A program made the translations under genes and the position numbers. Source: Phycisphaerae bacterium (lineage in GTDB: Bacteria; Planctomycetota; Phycisphaerae; UBA1845; PWPN01). From it: a stretch of 52,527 bases of DNA. The notes beneath the pieces were generated by a model that was not told where the DNA came from, made no database searches, and was given only the letters and a program-made list of their open reading frames with translations. The stretch spans positions 1-52,527 of the forward strand of contig JAGNEZ010000047.1 in NCBI GenBank assembly GCA_018003015.1. Reading direction: 5' to 3'. Shown piece by piece: positions 16,563-25,682 of this stretch (position 1 is the stretch's first letter; the number at the start of each line of letters is the position of its first letter).

Positions 16563-19106
16563 TTACCTGACGTCAGCCTTGTCCTCGGGAATCCGCATCC
16601 CGTAGAACGACCGGGCCACGAAGATCATCGCGATCAACACCAGCACGCCGCCGATGTAGTACGAGGCCATCGATTCCGGCGCGGCCTTCTTCATCGTCAC
16701 GGCGATTTCGACCGCCAGCACACCGAATAGCGTGGTGAACTTGATCACCGGGTTCAGCGAGACCGACGACGTGTCCTTGAACGGATCACCCACCGTATCA
16801 CCCACCACCGACGCCTCGTGCAGCGGGGTGTTCTTCATTCGCAGGTCCACTTCCACGATCTTCTTGGCGTTGTCCCACGCGCCGCCGGCGTTGGCCATGA
16901 ACAGGGCCTGGTATAACCCGAAAAACGCGATGCTGACCAGGTAACCGATGAACAGGTACTGATTGATGAACGGCAGACCGAGCGACATGCAGAACAGCAC
17001 GACGAAGATGTTGGACATGCCCTTCTGAGCGTAGAGCGTGCAGATCCGCACGACCTCCTTGCTGTCCTTGATCGAGGCGGTCGCTGCGTCGAGCTTGATG
17101 TTCTCCTTGATGTAGACCACCGCCCGGTAGGCGCCGGTGACCACCGCCTGGCAGGACGCACCCGTGAACCAGTAAATGATCGCGCCGCCGGCCAGCAACC
17201 CGAGAACGATCTCCGGCTGCACCAGGCTCAACGCTTCCACTACCGGCTTGAACACGCCACCCGGCGTCTTCTTGTACATGTCTTCCAGAAGCATGATGAT
17301 GCCGAAGATCATCGTCGTGGCACCGACGACCGCCGTGCCGATCAGCACCGGCTTGGCAGTCGCCTTGAAGGTGTTGCCCGCCCCGTCATTCTTCTCCAGG
17401 AAGTGCTTGGCGTTCTCGAAGTCCGGCTCAAACCCGAAAGTCTTCTTGATGTCGTTCTTGATGTCCGGCTGGGCCTCGATCCGGCTCAGTTCATAGACCG
17501 ACTGGGCGTTGTCCGACACCGGACCAAAACAGTCCACCGCAATCGTCACCGGGCCCATGCCCAGGAAACCGAACGCCACCAGGCCGAAGGCAAAGATCGG
17601 AGCCGCGAAAGGGAACTCCTTCGGCATCAGGTCTTGCACCGCAGCCTGCTGCGAAAGGATCGCGGCAATGGCCATCAGAGCCAGCATCAGGATGCCCTGC
17701 CAGTATGCCGAGAAGTTGCCGGCCACAAAACCGGATAGGATGTTCAGCGAAGCCCCACCCTGCCGTGACGAGGTCACGACCTCCTTGACATGCCGCGAGT
17801 GCGTGCTCGTGAAAACCTTCGTGAACTCGGGAATCAACGCCCCCGCGATCGTGCCACAGCTGATGATCGTGGCCAGAATCCACCACAACGAGCCGAACGA
17901 CGAGCTTGGCGGCAAGAGAATGAAGCTGGCCAGGTAGGTCGCCGCGATCGAGATGATCGAGGTGATCCAGACCAGGTGAGTCAGAGGCTTCTCCGGATCA
18001 AATTCAATCTTGCCGGCAAACGCCGACTTGGTGTAAGCGTCGTTCACGAAGTAGGAGACCAGCGAGGTGATAATCATCAGGATACGCATGGCGAAAATCC
18101 AAATGACCAGCTGACCGCACAGCATCGCCTGCCTGGCAGCATGAGCCGCAATCGCAGGATCCGCGCTGCCCATGTCCGTGGCCACCGGACCGAAGATCGC
18201 CAGAGCCAGGAAGGCAATCAAGGCCACGCCGGTGACGCCGTAGGTCTCGAAACCGTCGGCCGTCGGCCCGACGCTGTCGCCCGCATTGTCCCCCGTGCAG
18301 TCCGCGACCACGCCCGGGTTTTTCGGATCGTCCTCCGGCAGGTGAAATACGATCTTCATCAGGTCGGAGCCGATGTCCGCAATCTTGGTGAAGATACCGC
18401 CGGCCACACGGAGAGCGGACGCACCCAGCGACTCGCCAATGGCGAAACCAATGAAGCACGGCCCGACGACCTCCTTCGGAAGGAAGCCCAGGATGAGGAT
18501 CATGAAAAACAACTCAACGCTGACCAGCAAGAGGCCCACACTCATGCCCGACTTCATCGGGATGAGCAGCGCTTCCAGCGGCGTGCCCCTCAGCGACGCA
18601 AACGCCGAACGGGAGTTGGCCTTGGTGTTGATGCGGATGCCAAACCAGGCCACACCATACGAGCCAAGGATACCCAGAATCGAGCAACTGATGATCCAGA
18701 GGAACTCGGCCGCCGGCTTGGCCTGGAGCTTGATGAAGTAGTAGTACATGCAGATGAAAATCACGACCCAGAGGATCACCAGGAATTTGCCCTGCTGAAT
18801 CAGGTAGGTCTTGCAGGTCTCCCAGATGGTCTCGGAGACATTCACCATGCAGGAGTGTGCAGGCAGACCCCTGATCTGGAAGTACTGGATCAAGGCGAAG
18901 ATCAAACCAATCACACACACCACCAGACCAAGCTTCAGGAGGGTCATCCCCTGAAGCCCCCCAAAGGCGTCAAACTGGATCGTGTTGAGGTCCGGCAACT
19001 GGATGTCGGCCTCGCCGGCCATGACCGGTACCCCTGCGAAGGCCAGAACGACTGCCGCCCCTGCAAGCAGCCACTCCGTCCTCCCCATTAGACTTTTACC
19101 TGACAT
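16563..19106 (-). CDS. hppA: Membrane-bound proton/sodium-translocating pyrophosphatase, divergent clade
   Basis: 847 residues, longer than the usual 660-770. The start MSGKSLMGRTEW has GGAG upstream and opens a signal-like helix; a longer in-frame extension is rejected. It couples PPi hydrolysis to ion pumping and has about 16 membrane helices. Motifs: FTKIADIGSDLMK and PEDDPKNPGVVADCTGDNAGDS (Mg-PPi site), DCFGPVSDNAQSVYEL, NAGGAWDNAKK, and GDTVGDPFKDTS. Several replace the common forms (for example VGPTADGFETYG for the usual CAGMAADLFETY), marking a divergent branch. Lys581 in GNTFKATAK occupies the site where Lys rather than Ala is known to make the enzyme K+-independent. An insertion of about 20 residues precedes it. 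Proton versus sodium is not decided. Confidence 0.92.
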   Translation of the reverse strand: MSGKSLMGRTEWLLAGAAVVLAFAGVPVMAGEADIQLPDLNTIQFDAFGGLQGMTLLKLGLVVCVIGLIFALIQYFQIRGLPAHSCMVNVSETIWETCKTYLIQQGKFLVILWVVIFICMYYYFIKLQAKPAAEFLWIISCSILGILGSYGVAWFGIRINTKANSRSAFASLRGTPLEALLIPMKSGMSVGLLLVSVELFFMILILGFLPKEVVGPCFIGFAIGESLGASALRVAGGIFTKIADIGSDLMKIVFHLPEDDPKNPGVVADCTGDNAGDSVGPTADGFETYGVTGVALIAFLALAIFGPVATDMGSADPAIAAHAARQAMLCGQLVIWIFAMRILMIITSLVSYFVNDAYTKSAFAGKIEFDPEKPLTHLVWITSIISIAATYLASFILLPPSSSFGSLWWILATIISCGTIAGALIPEFTKVFTSTHSRHVKEVVTSSRQGGASLNILSGFVAGNFSAYWQGILMLALMAIAAILSQQAAVQDLMPKEFPFAAPIFAFGLVAFGFLGMGPVTIAVDCFGPVSDNAQSVYELSRIEAQPDIKNDIKKTFGFEPDFENAKHFLEKNDGAGNTFKATAKPVLIGTAVVGATTMIFGIIMLLEDMYKKTPGGVFKPVVEALSLVQPEIVLGLLAGGAIIYWFTGASCQAVVTGAYRAVVYIKENIKLDAATASIKDSKEVVRICTLYAQKGMSNIFVVLFCMSLGLPFINQYLFIGYLVSIAFFGLYQALFMANAGGAWDNAKKIVEVDLRMKNTPLHEASVVGDTVGDPFKDTSSVSLNPVIKFTTLFGVLAVEIAVTMKKAAPESMASYYIGGVLVLIAMIFVARSFYGMRIPEDKADVR

Positions 19107-19302
19107 ACACTTTCTCCATATACGATGAAATACGCGATGTCCCTCGGGTAGCGGCCCGAAGGAAGTCCAACCACACTCGATCAGGTTGCAGGAAAACAGC
19201 AAACCTGGCCCCCAACCCGGGTTTGGACGATACTGCACAACCACACAAAACGCAAGTGCCCGAGTTCGGTGTACTTGCCTGTCCCAAAAAGGAGAAACGA
19301 GC

Positions 19303-19965
19303 ATGACCATTGCGAGACAGACCATAGGCTTGATCTGCCTGGCCGCCTTGGCCACCGCAGCCCTCAGCTGGGCGGCCGCCACCTCCGGTTCACCCGGCGG
19401 GCGCGAAGCCGAGAAGAAGACCCTGGCCGTCCTGGAACAAATCTGGGAACACGAACGTGACGGCATGCTCAACGCACCCCCGGAGGACGGCCGCCTACTC
19501 AGACTTCTGGCCGAAAGCATGGGCGCAAAGAATGTGGTCGAAATCGGTACGTCCAATGGCTACTCTGCCATCTGGTTGGGCCTGGCCCTGCGAACCACCG
19601 GCGGGAGACTGACCACCTTCGAGATCGACCCCAGGAAAGTCGAACTGGCCCGCAAGAACTTCGTTCGCGCCGGCCTCGATTCCATCATCACCGCCGTCGA
19701 AGGCGATGCCCACAAGAAGATCACCGAGCTGAGAGGACCGCTCGACCTCGTGTTCATCGATGCCGAGAAAGACGGCTACGTCGACTACCTGAACAAGACG
19801 CTGCCTCTGGTGCGCCCGGGCGGACTCATCCTCGCCCACAATACGACCGACTGCAAAAAGGCCCTTGAGGAGTACGTCAGACAGGTCACCACCAACCCCG
19901 ATCTCGAGACCATCTTCCTCCACGAACAGAACCGTGGAATCGCCGTCACCCTGAAGAAACGCTGA
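19303..19965 (+). CDS. COMT-like O-methyltransferase with N-terminal signal or anchor
   Basis: 220 residues from an ATG with AAGGAGA upstream. Residues 5-27 are a hydrophobic helix (LICLAALATAALSWAAA) that looks like a signal peptide or membrane anchor. The Rossmann domain follows: VEIGTSNGYSAIWLG (SAM loop), TTFEIDPRKVELARKNF, and FIDAEKDGY with Asp153, the first metal ligand of catechol-type O-methyltransferases. The second ligand motif, normally ADN, reads AHN (His179). Substrate unknown. An exported SAM enzyme would be puzzling, so an inner-membrane anchor facing the cytoplasm seems likelier. Divergent from hppA, and 81 bp ahead of the GT39 gene. Confidence 0.82.
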   Translation: MTIARQTIGLICLAALATAALSWAAATSGSPGGREAEKKTLAVLEQIWEHERDGMLNAPPEDGRLLRLLAESMGAKNVVEIGTSNGYSAIWLGLALRTTGGRLTTFEIDPRKVELARKNFVRAGLDSIITAVEGDAHKKITELRGPLDLVFIDAEKDGYVDYLNKTLPLVRPGGLILAHNTTDCKKALEEYVRQVTTNPDLETIFLHEQNRGIAVTLKKR

Positions 19966-20046
19966 CCGAAACGCCGATGCCTACGTCATCCGGCCGGGAG
20001 CACCGAGACTCCGGATGAGCCGGCAGAACAGGCGCGGAAGACAGCC

Positions 20047-21792
20047 ATGGCCGACCACCCAACCATCGCTAAACCCGAAAGACACTCTGCCTTTGGCGGG
20101 ACCAGCCAGCCCCAATACAAACCGTGGATCGTGTTCTTCTGGTTGGCGGCCATCACCCTTGCAGGCCTCCAGGAATGGTCCTCACGCCACACCGTCTCGC
20201 AAGACGCTGTCTCCTACATCGAAGTGGCTGAGGCCTACGCCCGAGGCGATTGGAACAACGCCCTCAACGCCTACTGGAGCCCCATGTACTGCTGGATCCT
20301 GGCCGTGAGCCGATTCCTCTGGCCACCCTCGCCCTATTGGGAGGCGACCGCTCTCCATATGACCAACATCCCCATCCACCTCTTCACCCTGGCTTCCTTT
20401 CATTTCTTCTGGAAGCGCCTGACGCAATTCCGCCACCGGCCCGACGCGGCCGATCTCGACCAGGACTGCACCACACCCTCACTCCCACTGTGGACCATAC
20501 TCGGCTACACACTGTTCCTGTGGTCCTCGTTCGCCTTCAGCCGGGCAACCGGGGCCGACACCCTGGTCACCGGTTTCGTTCTGCTTTCGGCTGGCCTCTT
20601 GCTGCGGATCCAGTCCGGCCGCGACGCATGGGGAAGCTATGTCCTCCTCGGCATCGTGCTTGGACTGGGTTACCTCGCCAAGGCCATCTTGCTCCCCGTC
20701 GGCCTGGTCTGCCTGGCAGTTGCCCTCTTCTGTTCACCCAGAGCTCGTAAACGAATCCCCCATCTCCTGGCCGCAGGCATCGCTATGGCCTTGGTCGCCG
20801 CCCCGTTTGTGGCCGCGCTCTCCTCGAAGATGGGCCGATTCACCACCGGAGAAACAGGCCGCTTGAACTACGCTTGGCTGGCCGGCAAGCCGACAACCCA
20901 AACTCAACCCCCCACCACGCAAGAGGCTCCCTATTTCCCGCGGCGAGTCCTCGATCTGCCCACCGTCGAGGAGTTCGCAACCCCCGTGGCCGGCACGTAC
21001 CCGATGTGGTACGACCCCGCCCACTGGAACCGGCATCTCCGCGTTCATCTCGATCGCTGGCGACAGTGGACGCTCCTGCTGCAGAACCTGGGCATCTACT
21101 ACGAGATCCTCTTTGTCCAGCAGGCCGGAATCCTCGCCACCCTTCTTGTTCTCCTTCTCCTGGCGGCGAATCGCGGTCGCCGCCTGCGCGACATCGCCTC
21201 AGCCTACCCAATTCTCATACCCGCTATAACTCCTCTTGGCCTCTATGCCCTGCTCTCGGTGGAGCCTCGCTTCCTCGGTGGCTCCATGATCCTGATCTGG
21301 TCCGCCCTGCTCTGCGCGGTCCGACTGCCGGCTGGAACACCCTACGAGCGACTCCTCCACGCTGCCGGGCTCGTGCTGATCCTGGTAATGGCAGTCCCCA
21401 TCGCCCAGGCCGAGCTACACCCTGCCCAGCGAGCGCTCAAGGACATCCGTGCCCGCCGCGACACCGCCCCCCACCCCCAGTGGTATGTCGCTCAAGCCCT
21501 GCAAGAACAAGGTCTCAGGCCCGGTGACCGCGTGGCAATCCTCGGAAGCATCAACCCGTACTGGGCCCGCCTCGCGGGTGCACGAGTCATCGCCAGGATT
21601 CCCGATGCCCACGCCCAACTCTTCCTGGCCGCCAATGACAAAACCAGGGCCGAAGTCCAGGCCGCCCTGGCCGGAATCCAGGTCCGGGCCTTGGTGGCAC
21701 GTTCCGGTCCCCTGGTCGACCCCGCCCTCGAGACCGGCCCCTGGCGGCGGTTGGCCCACACCGACCATTACGTCTTCCCGATCCCGAAGTGA
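20047..21792 (+). CDS. GT39/ArnT-like membrane glycosyltransferase
   Basis: 581 residues with roughly ten membrane helices and a large C-terminal soluble domain. After the first helix comes SQDAVSYIEVAEAYARGDW, the acidic first-loop motif of the PMT/ArnT class, which use polyprenyl-phosphate sugars as donors and transfer the sugar outside the membrane. The start has GGAAGA upstream. The downstream gene looks like a polyprenyl-phosphate sugar synthase, which would supply such a donor. The acceptor is not known; lipid or protein are both possible. Confidence 0.72.
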   Translation: MADHPTIAKPERHSAFGGTSQPQYKPWIVFFWLAAITLAGLQEWSSRHTVSQDAVSYIEVAEAYARGDWNNALNAYWSPMYCWILAVSRFLWPPSPYWEATALHMTNIPIHLFTLASFHFFWKRLTQFRHRPDAADLDQDCTTPSLPLWTILGYTLFLWSSFAFSRATGADTLVTGFVLLSAGLLLRIQSGRDAWGSYVLLGIVLGLGYLAKAILLPVGLVCLAVALFCSPRARKRIPHLLAAGIAMALVAAPFVAALSSKMGRFTTGETGRLNYAWLAGKPTTQTQPPTTQEAPYFPRRVLDLPTVEEFATPVAGTYPMWYDPAHWNRHLRVHLDRWRQWTLLLQNLGIYYEILFVQQAGILATLLVLLLLAANRGRRLRDIASAYPILIPAITPLGLYALLSVEPRFLGGSMILIWSALLCAVRLPAGTPYERLLHAAGLVLILVMAVPIAQAELHPAQRALKDIRARRDTAPHPQWYVAQALQEQGLRPGDRVAILGSINPYWARLAGARVIARIPDAHAQLFLAANDKTRAEVQAALAGIQVRALVARSGPLVDPALETGPWRRLAHTDHYVFPIPK

Positions 21793-21889
21793 CCGCATAT
21801 CTCAAGCCTCCCCCCGGCAGGTCCGATACATCGGATGCACCGGCGAGAGTTCGCCTTGCGCACAGAATACGCCCGGGAGACCGTACCCG

Positions 21890-23173
21890 ATGCCGATGAC
21901 ATTCACCCCCCCGCAACCAGCCTGCACCTGCAACGAGGCTCGGTCAACCCCGATCGAAAACCGGATCACCTTGACCATCGTCCTCCCGGCACTCAACGAG
22001 GAAGAAGCCATCGGCCGGACCCTCGAACGCTGCCTCGCCGCCCGGGAAACCATCATCGCCGGAGGCAAGGTGACCGACGTGCAGCTCGTGGTGGTCAGCG
22101 ACGGGTCAACAGATCGAACCGCGGCCATCGCTCGTGGTTATCCGGATGTGCTGGTCATCGAATTCGAGAAGAACCGCGGCTACGGGGCCGCAATCAAGGA
22201 AGGCTGGCGACAGGCGGGAGGCGATCTGCTCGCCTTTCTCGATGCCGACGGAACCTGCGACCCGGCCTACTTCCTGCCAATGTGCAACGTCGCCCTGGAT
22301 GAGCAGGTGGATATCGTGCTCGGCTGCCGTATGGGCGCGGACTCCAAGATGCCCCTCGTTCGCCGCGCCGGCAACAGGATCTTCGCCTCCATACTCGGCC
22401 TGCTCTCCCGGCGGCGCGTCGACGACACTGCCAGCGGGATGCGCGTGATCCGGGCCGATTCATTGCCCAGGTTGCTGCCCCTGCCCAACGGACTCGACTT
22501 CACCCCCTCGATGAGCGCACGGGCACTCATGGACACGGAACTGCGAATCCGTGAAATCCCCATGAAATACGAGGAACGCATCGGCCGCTCCAAACTGAAG
22601 GTCTTCCAAGATGGCCTCCGCTTCACCCGCGAAATCCTCTCTGCAGCCGTGTACGTCCGGACTTCCCGGGTCACCCTCCCCATCGTGGGCGTTCTCGCCC
22701 TCATCGCCGCCTCTCTGAGCCTCTTCCCCGTGCGCCACTACCTGGCCAACGGTACACTCCCCGAATGGCTGATCTACCGCTTCCTGACGATTCTGTTGCT
22801 CGGCCTGGCAGGCGTCACCCTCCTGTGCGCGACCGTCGTGGCCGAACACGTCATCGCCCTGTCCCAGCTTCGCTACGACCGCTTCCTCGACAAGGCCCAT
22901 CTATGGTGGGGGCGCCGGGCGCTCCGTGTCTACTGGAAACTGGGGCTGATCGCGGTCGCCCTGGCCATAATCCTGGTCTGGCCCGGAATCGTCTCCTATG
23001 CCAGGACCGGGGAAATCGCCCCAACCACGCTTCATTGGTCGCGCGTGGTCGTCGCGGCGTTCTTCGTGCTGGCATTCTGCCAGATGGCCGCGACGGCCTG
23101 CCTCCTCCGGATCATCCCGGCCATGCATGATCGTCAGCGGCTGCTCATGTCGGACTCAGACCATGGGGTTTGA
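21890..23173 (+). CDS. Membrane GT2 glycosyltransferase (polyprenyl-phosphate sugar synthase type)
   Basis: 427 residues. The cytoplasmic GT-A domain opens with LTIVLPALNEEEAIGRTLE, then VVSDGSTDRT, GYGAAIKEGWRQAGGD and FLDADGTCDP, where DAD is the metal-binding triplet. A C-terminal part with four hydrophobic helices (about 262-415) resembles ArnC/GtrB-like enzymes that load sugars onto undecaprenyl phosphate. The ATG at 21890 (GGGAGA 9 nt upstream) is chosen because it is close to the fold start; an upstream extension would run inside the GT39 gene. Its end overlaps the next methyltransferase by 11 bp, so the two are cotranslated. Confidence 0.83.
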   Translation: MPMTFTPPQPACTCNEARSTPIENRITLTIVLPALNEEEAIGRTLERCLAARETIIAGGKVTDVQLVVVSDGSTDRTAAIARGYPDVLVIEFEKNRGYGAAIKEGWRQAGGDLLAFLDADGTCDPAYFLPMCNVALDEQVDIVLGCRMGADSKMPLVRRAGNRIFASILGLLSRRRVDDTASGMRVIRADSLPRLLPLPNGLDFTPSMSARALMDTELRIREIPMKYEERIGRSKLKVFQDGLRFTREILSAAVYVRTSRVTLPIVGVLALIAASLSLFPVRHYLANGTLPEWLIYRFLTILLLGLAGVTLLCATVVAEHVIALSQLRYDRFLDKAHLWWGRRALRVYWKLGLIAVALAIILVWPGIVSYARTGEIAPTTLHWSRVVVAAFFVLAFCQMAATACLLRIIPAMHDRQRLLMSDSDHGV

Positions 23174-23846
23174 CCAATACGCGCTGAACTACGAGGCCGA
23201 GTTGTGTCGCGGCCTGCGCTGGTCCGGCCAGCAACCCGATTGGTTCGCCGAACGGCGTGTGGCGTGCGTGCGCCAACACTGTCACGAATCGGGACTGGCC
23301 CCACGGCAAGTCCTCGAATTCGGTTGCGGCGTCGGCATTCACGTCCCCTTCCTGCGGGCGGCATTCCCGGAAAGCCAGATCATCGGCCTCGACATCTCCC
23401 GGGAGTCGCTTGCGGTCGCAGCCCGCCGCCACGGCAGCCACCACGTCTGCTTCTCGACACCTGAGGAGTTCAGCCAGCGACACACCGCCGACCTCGCCTA
23501 TGTCAACGGCGTATTTCACCATATCGCCCCGGCCGAACACCGCCATTGGCTCCACCGCATCCGTGACTACATGGCTCCCGGGGCTCTCCTCGCCATGTTC
23601 GACAACAACCCGTTCAGCCTCCCGGCCCGATGGGTGATGCACTCAATCCCCTTTGACCAAAACGCGATCATGGTGAACCCCCATCGCTTCGCTCGACTGA
23701 TGCGGGCCACCGGCTTCGGCCGCCCGCGACTGCGGTTCCACTTCCTGTTCCCGCGTGCATTGAGCTGCCTGCACGGCATCGAGTCGTTGGTCGCCCGCTT
23801 GCCTCTCGCGGCTCAGTTCAGTCTCCTCGCCTGCCGGAAAGAGTGA
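23163..23846 (+). CDS. SAM-dependent class I methyltransferase
   Basis: 227 residues. The glycine-rich SAM motif is VLEFGCGVGIH (about 43-53), followed by IIGLDISRESLAVAARR (motif II acidic residue) and AYVNGVFHHI (motif post-II). The C-terminal part, FDNNPFSLPARWVMHSIPFD, resembles methyltransferases seen in glycan or lipid clusters. The start ATG lies inside the end of the GT2 gene, an 11-bp overlap. It probably methylates a sugar or lipid built by its neighbours; the acceptor is unknown. Confidence 0.83.
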   Translation: MGFDQYALNYEAELCRGLRWSGQQPDWFAERRVACVRQHCHESGLAPRQVLEFGCGVGIHVPFLRAAFPESQIIGLDISRESLAVAARRHGSHHVCFSTPEEFSQRHTADLAYVNGVFHHIAPAEHRHWLHRIRDYMAPGALLAMFDNNPFSLPARWVMHSIPFDQNAIMVNPHRFARLMRATGFGRPRLRFHFLFPRALSCLHGIESLVARLPLAAQFSLLACRKE

Positions 23847-24023
23847 CGCGGCCCCGGCACATCGCCAGCCCGGCCCGCCGAGCGGGTAAATCCACCGTCG
23901 ATCCTCCACCGCCCGGGTCCCATAATCCAGCCGCTCCTACCTTCAGTCAGCCTGCCCAGCAACCGATAACCCTTCAGACGACCCGAGCGTGAGCGGGCGA
24001 CAACTTGACCAAGGACCCTCTGC

Positions 24024-25523
24024 GTGCGCGTTCTGCTGATCAAACCCAACAACCTGAGCGACCACATCCAGCCCTCACTGGGACTCGGCTACCTTGCCCA
24101 ACAGATCCGCAGAAACCACGACGTCACTCTTTTTGACTGCATAAAGAACCACACCTCGCCGGATGAGATCAGCGGCGTCCTCGAAGCCCTGCAGCCCCAT
24201 GTGGTTGGCATCCAGTCGTACACCTTCGACCTGCCCAACGTCAAACGCATGCTCCGCGTCATCAAGCGATGCGACTCCGCCATCACCACCGTGGTCGGCG
24301 GGGCTCACGTCTCGGCCGATCCGCTCGGAGCCTGCCGGGCATTCGGGGACGACCTGGACTACGGCTTCAATGGCGAGGGTGAAATCGGCTTCGGCCCGTT
24401 CCTTCACGCCCTGGAGAAAGGCCGCCGGGAATACAGCGGCATCCCCGGGGTGATCTGGCGGCACGGCGATCAGCGCATCGTCAACCCGCCTCAACTCGCC
24501 GAAGACCTCGACCATCTCGGTCTGCCGGCACTGGACCTGTTGCGGCCGGATACCTATCCCGAATCCCAGCACGGGGCTTTCTACAACCAGTTCCCCATCT
24601 CGCCGATCCTCACCACCCGGGGCTGCCCCCACGCCTGCACCTTCTGCTCCGCGCCCATTCTCTCCGGACGCCGCCTTCGCCACCACAGCGTCGGCTACCT
24701 CCAGCAGATGGTGCGCCTCCTGTACTCGGTGTACGGGATTCGCGAGTTCCATATCGTGGACGACAACTTCACCCAGGACCTCGACTACGCCAAGTCAGTC
24801 CTGCAAATGATCCTGGACATGCGACTCGACATCTCCCTGGCTCTGCCCAACGGCATCCGCATGGACAGGGTCGACGACGAGCTCCTCGAAATGATGAGAG
24901 CCGCCGGAGTCTACGTCGTCTCGGTGGCCGTCGAGAGCGGCAATGACCAGGTCCTGAAGGCCATGAACAAGAAAACCACCGTCCACAGGATGCGTGAGAA
25001 CGTGGCCCGCATCCGCCGTCACGGCCTCGACGTGGCCGCGTTCTTCATCCTCGGATTCCCCGGCGAGACCCGCGAGACAATCCGCGATACGATCAGGCTC
25101 TCACGTGAACTGGACCTGGTCCGGGCCAATTTCTTCACCTACCTGCCCCTGCCGGGAACAGCCAGCTACAACCAGCTCGTGGAGTCGGGCGAAATCGAGA
25201 AAGTCGACTGGAACGACTTCAAGTTCATGAGCGCAGCCTACGTGCCCAAGGGAATGACTCGAGATGAACTCCTGAGCCTCAAACGCCGGGCGTTCTTTAG
25301 CTTCTACCTGCGGCCATGGATCTTCACCCGCAACCTCCTGGCCATCCGGTCCTACCGCCATCTCCGCTTCCTGCTCCAGCGGTTCTACCACTGGGTGGTA
25401 ATGAAACCGGCCGACCGCAGGGAACACACCCCCAGACGTCCGCTCCGGGCAATCGCCGCCCGGCTGCGGAGCCTCTTCAGCGCCGTCAAGCCCGCTCCCA
25501 CACCTCACCCCGATCCCACGTGA
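24024..25523 (+). CDS. B12-binding-domain radical SAM protein (BchE/HpnR-like class B)
   Basis: 499 residues from a GTG start with AAGGA upstream. The N-terminus VLLIKPNN...SLGLGYLAQQIR is a cobalamin-binding-like Rossmann domain (to about 140; VVGGAHVSADP). The radical SAM core has the 4Fe-4S cysteines Cys201, Cys205 and Cys208 in RGCPHACTFCSAP, then FHIVDDNFTQD and SVAVESGNDQVLKAMNKK. Such proteins methylate unreactive carbon or phosphorus, or make rings. The C-terminal 100 residues are basic and aromatic-rich. It ends the same-strand run of glycosyltransferases and methyltransferases, but 177 bp separate it from the last, so operon membership is unproved. Substrate unknown. Confidence 0.85.
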   Translation: MRVLLIKPNNLSDHIQPSLGLGYLAQQIRRNHDVTLFDCIKNHTSPDEISGVLEALQPHVVGIQSYTFDLPNVKRMLRVIKRCDSAITTVVGGAHVSADPLGACRAFGDDLDYGFNGEGEIGFGPFLHALEKGRREYSGIPGVIWRHGDQRIVNPPQLAEDLDHLGLPALDLLRPDTYPESQHGAFYNQFPISPILTTRGCPHACTFCSAPILSGRRLRHHSVGYLQQMVRLLYSVYGIREFHIVDDNFTQDLDYAKSVLQMILDMRLDISLALPNGIRMDRVDDELLEMMRAAGVYVVSVAVESGNDQVLKAMNKKTTVHRMRENVARIRRHGLDVAAFFILGFPGETRETIRDTIRLSRELDLVRANFFTYLPLPGTASYNQLVESGEIEKVDWNDFKFMSAAYVPKGMTRDELLSLKRRAFFSFYLRPWIFTRNLLAIRSYRHLRFLLQRFYHWVVMKPADRREHTPRRPLRAIAARLRSLFSAVKPAPTPHPDPT

Positions 25524-25682
25524 GCCGCCCCCCACCAACCAGCCTGCCGCCTACCCTTGCCCCCGCCGGTCGGGTGGCAGCATCCCGCCGGTCACTCGCA
25601 CGTTGGCCGCGGAGCATCCCCTCGGGCCAGAACCGTCGCCACGCACCGCAGAGCCCGCGCCACTGCCCCACTTTTTCGCTCC

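Noticed and set aside
17790-19091. A 433-residue frame antisense to hppA
   Set aside because: Charged, low-complexity, no hydrophobic core or known motif; shadow of the pyrophosphatase.
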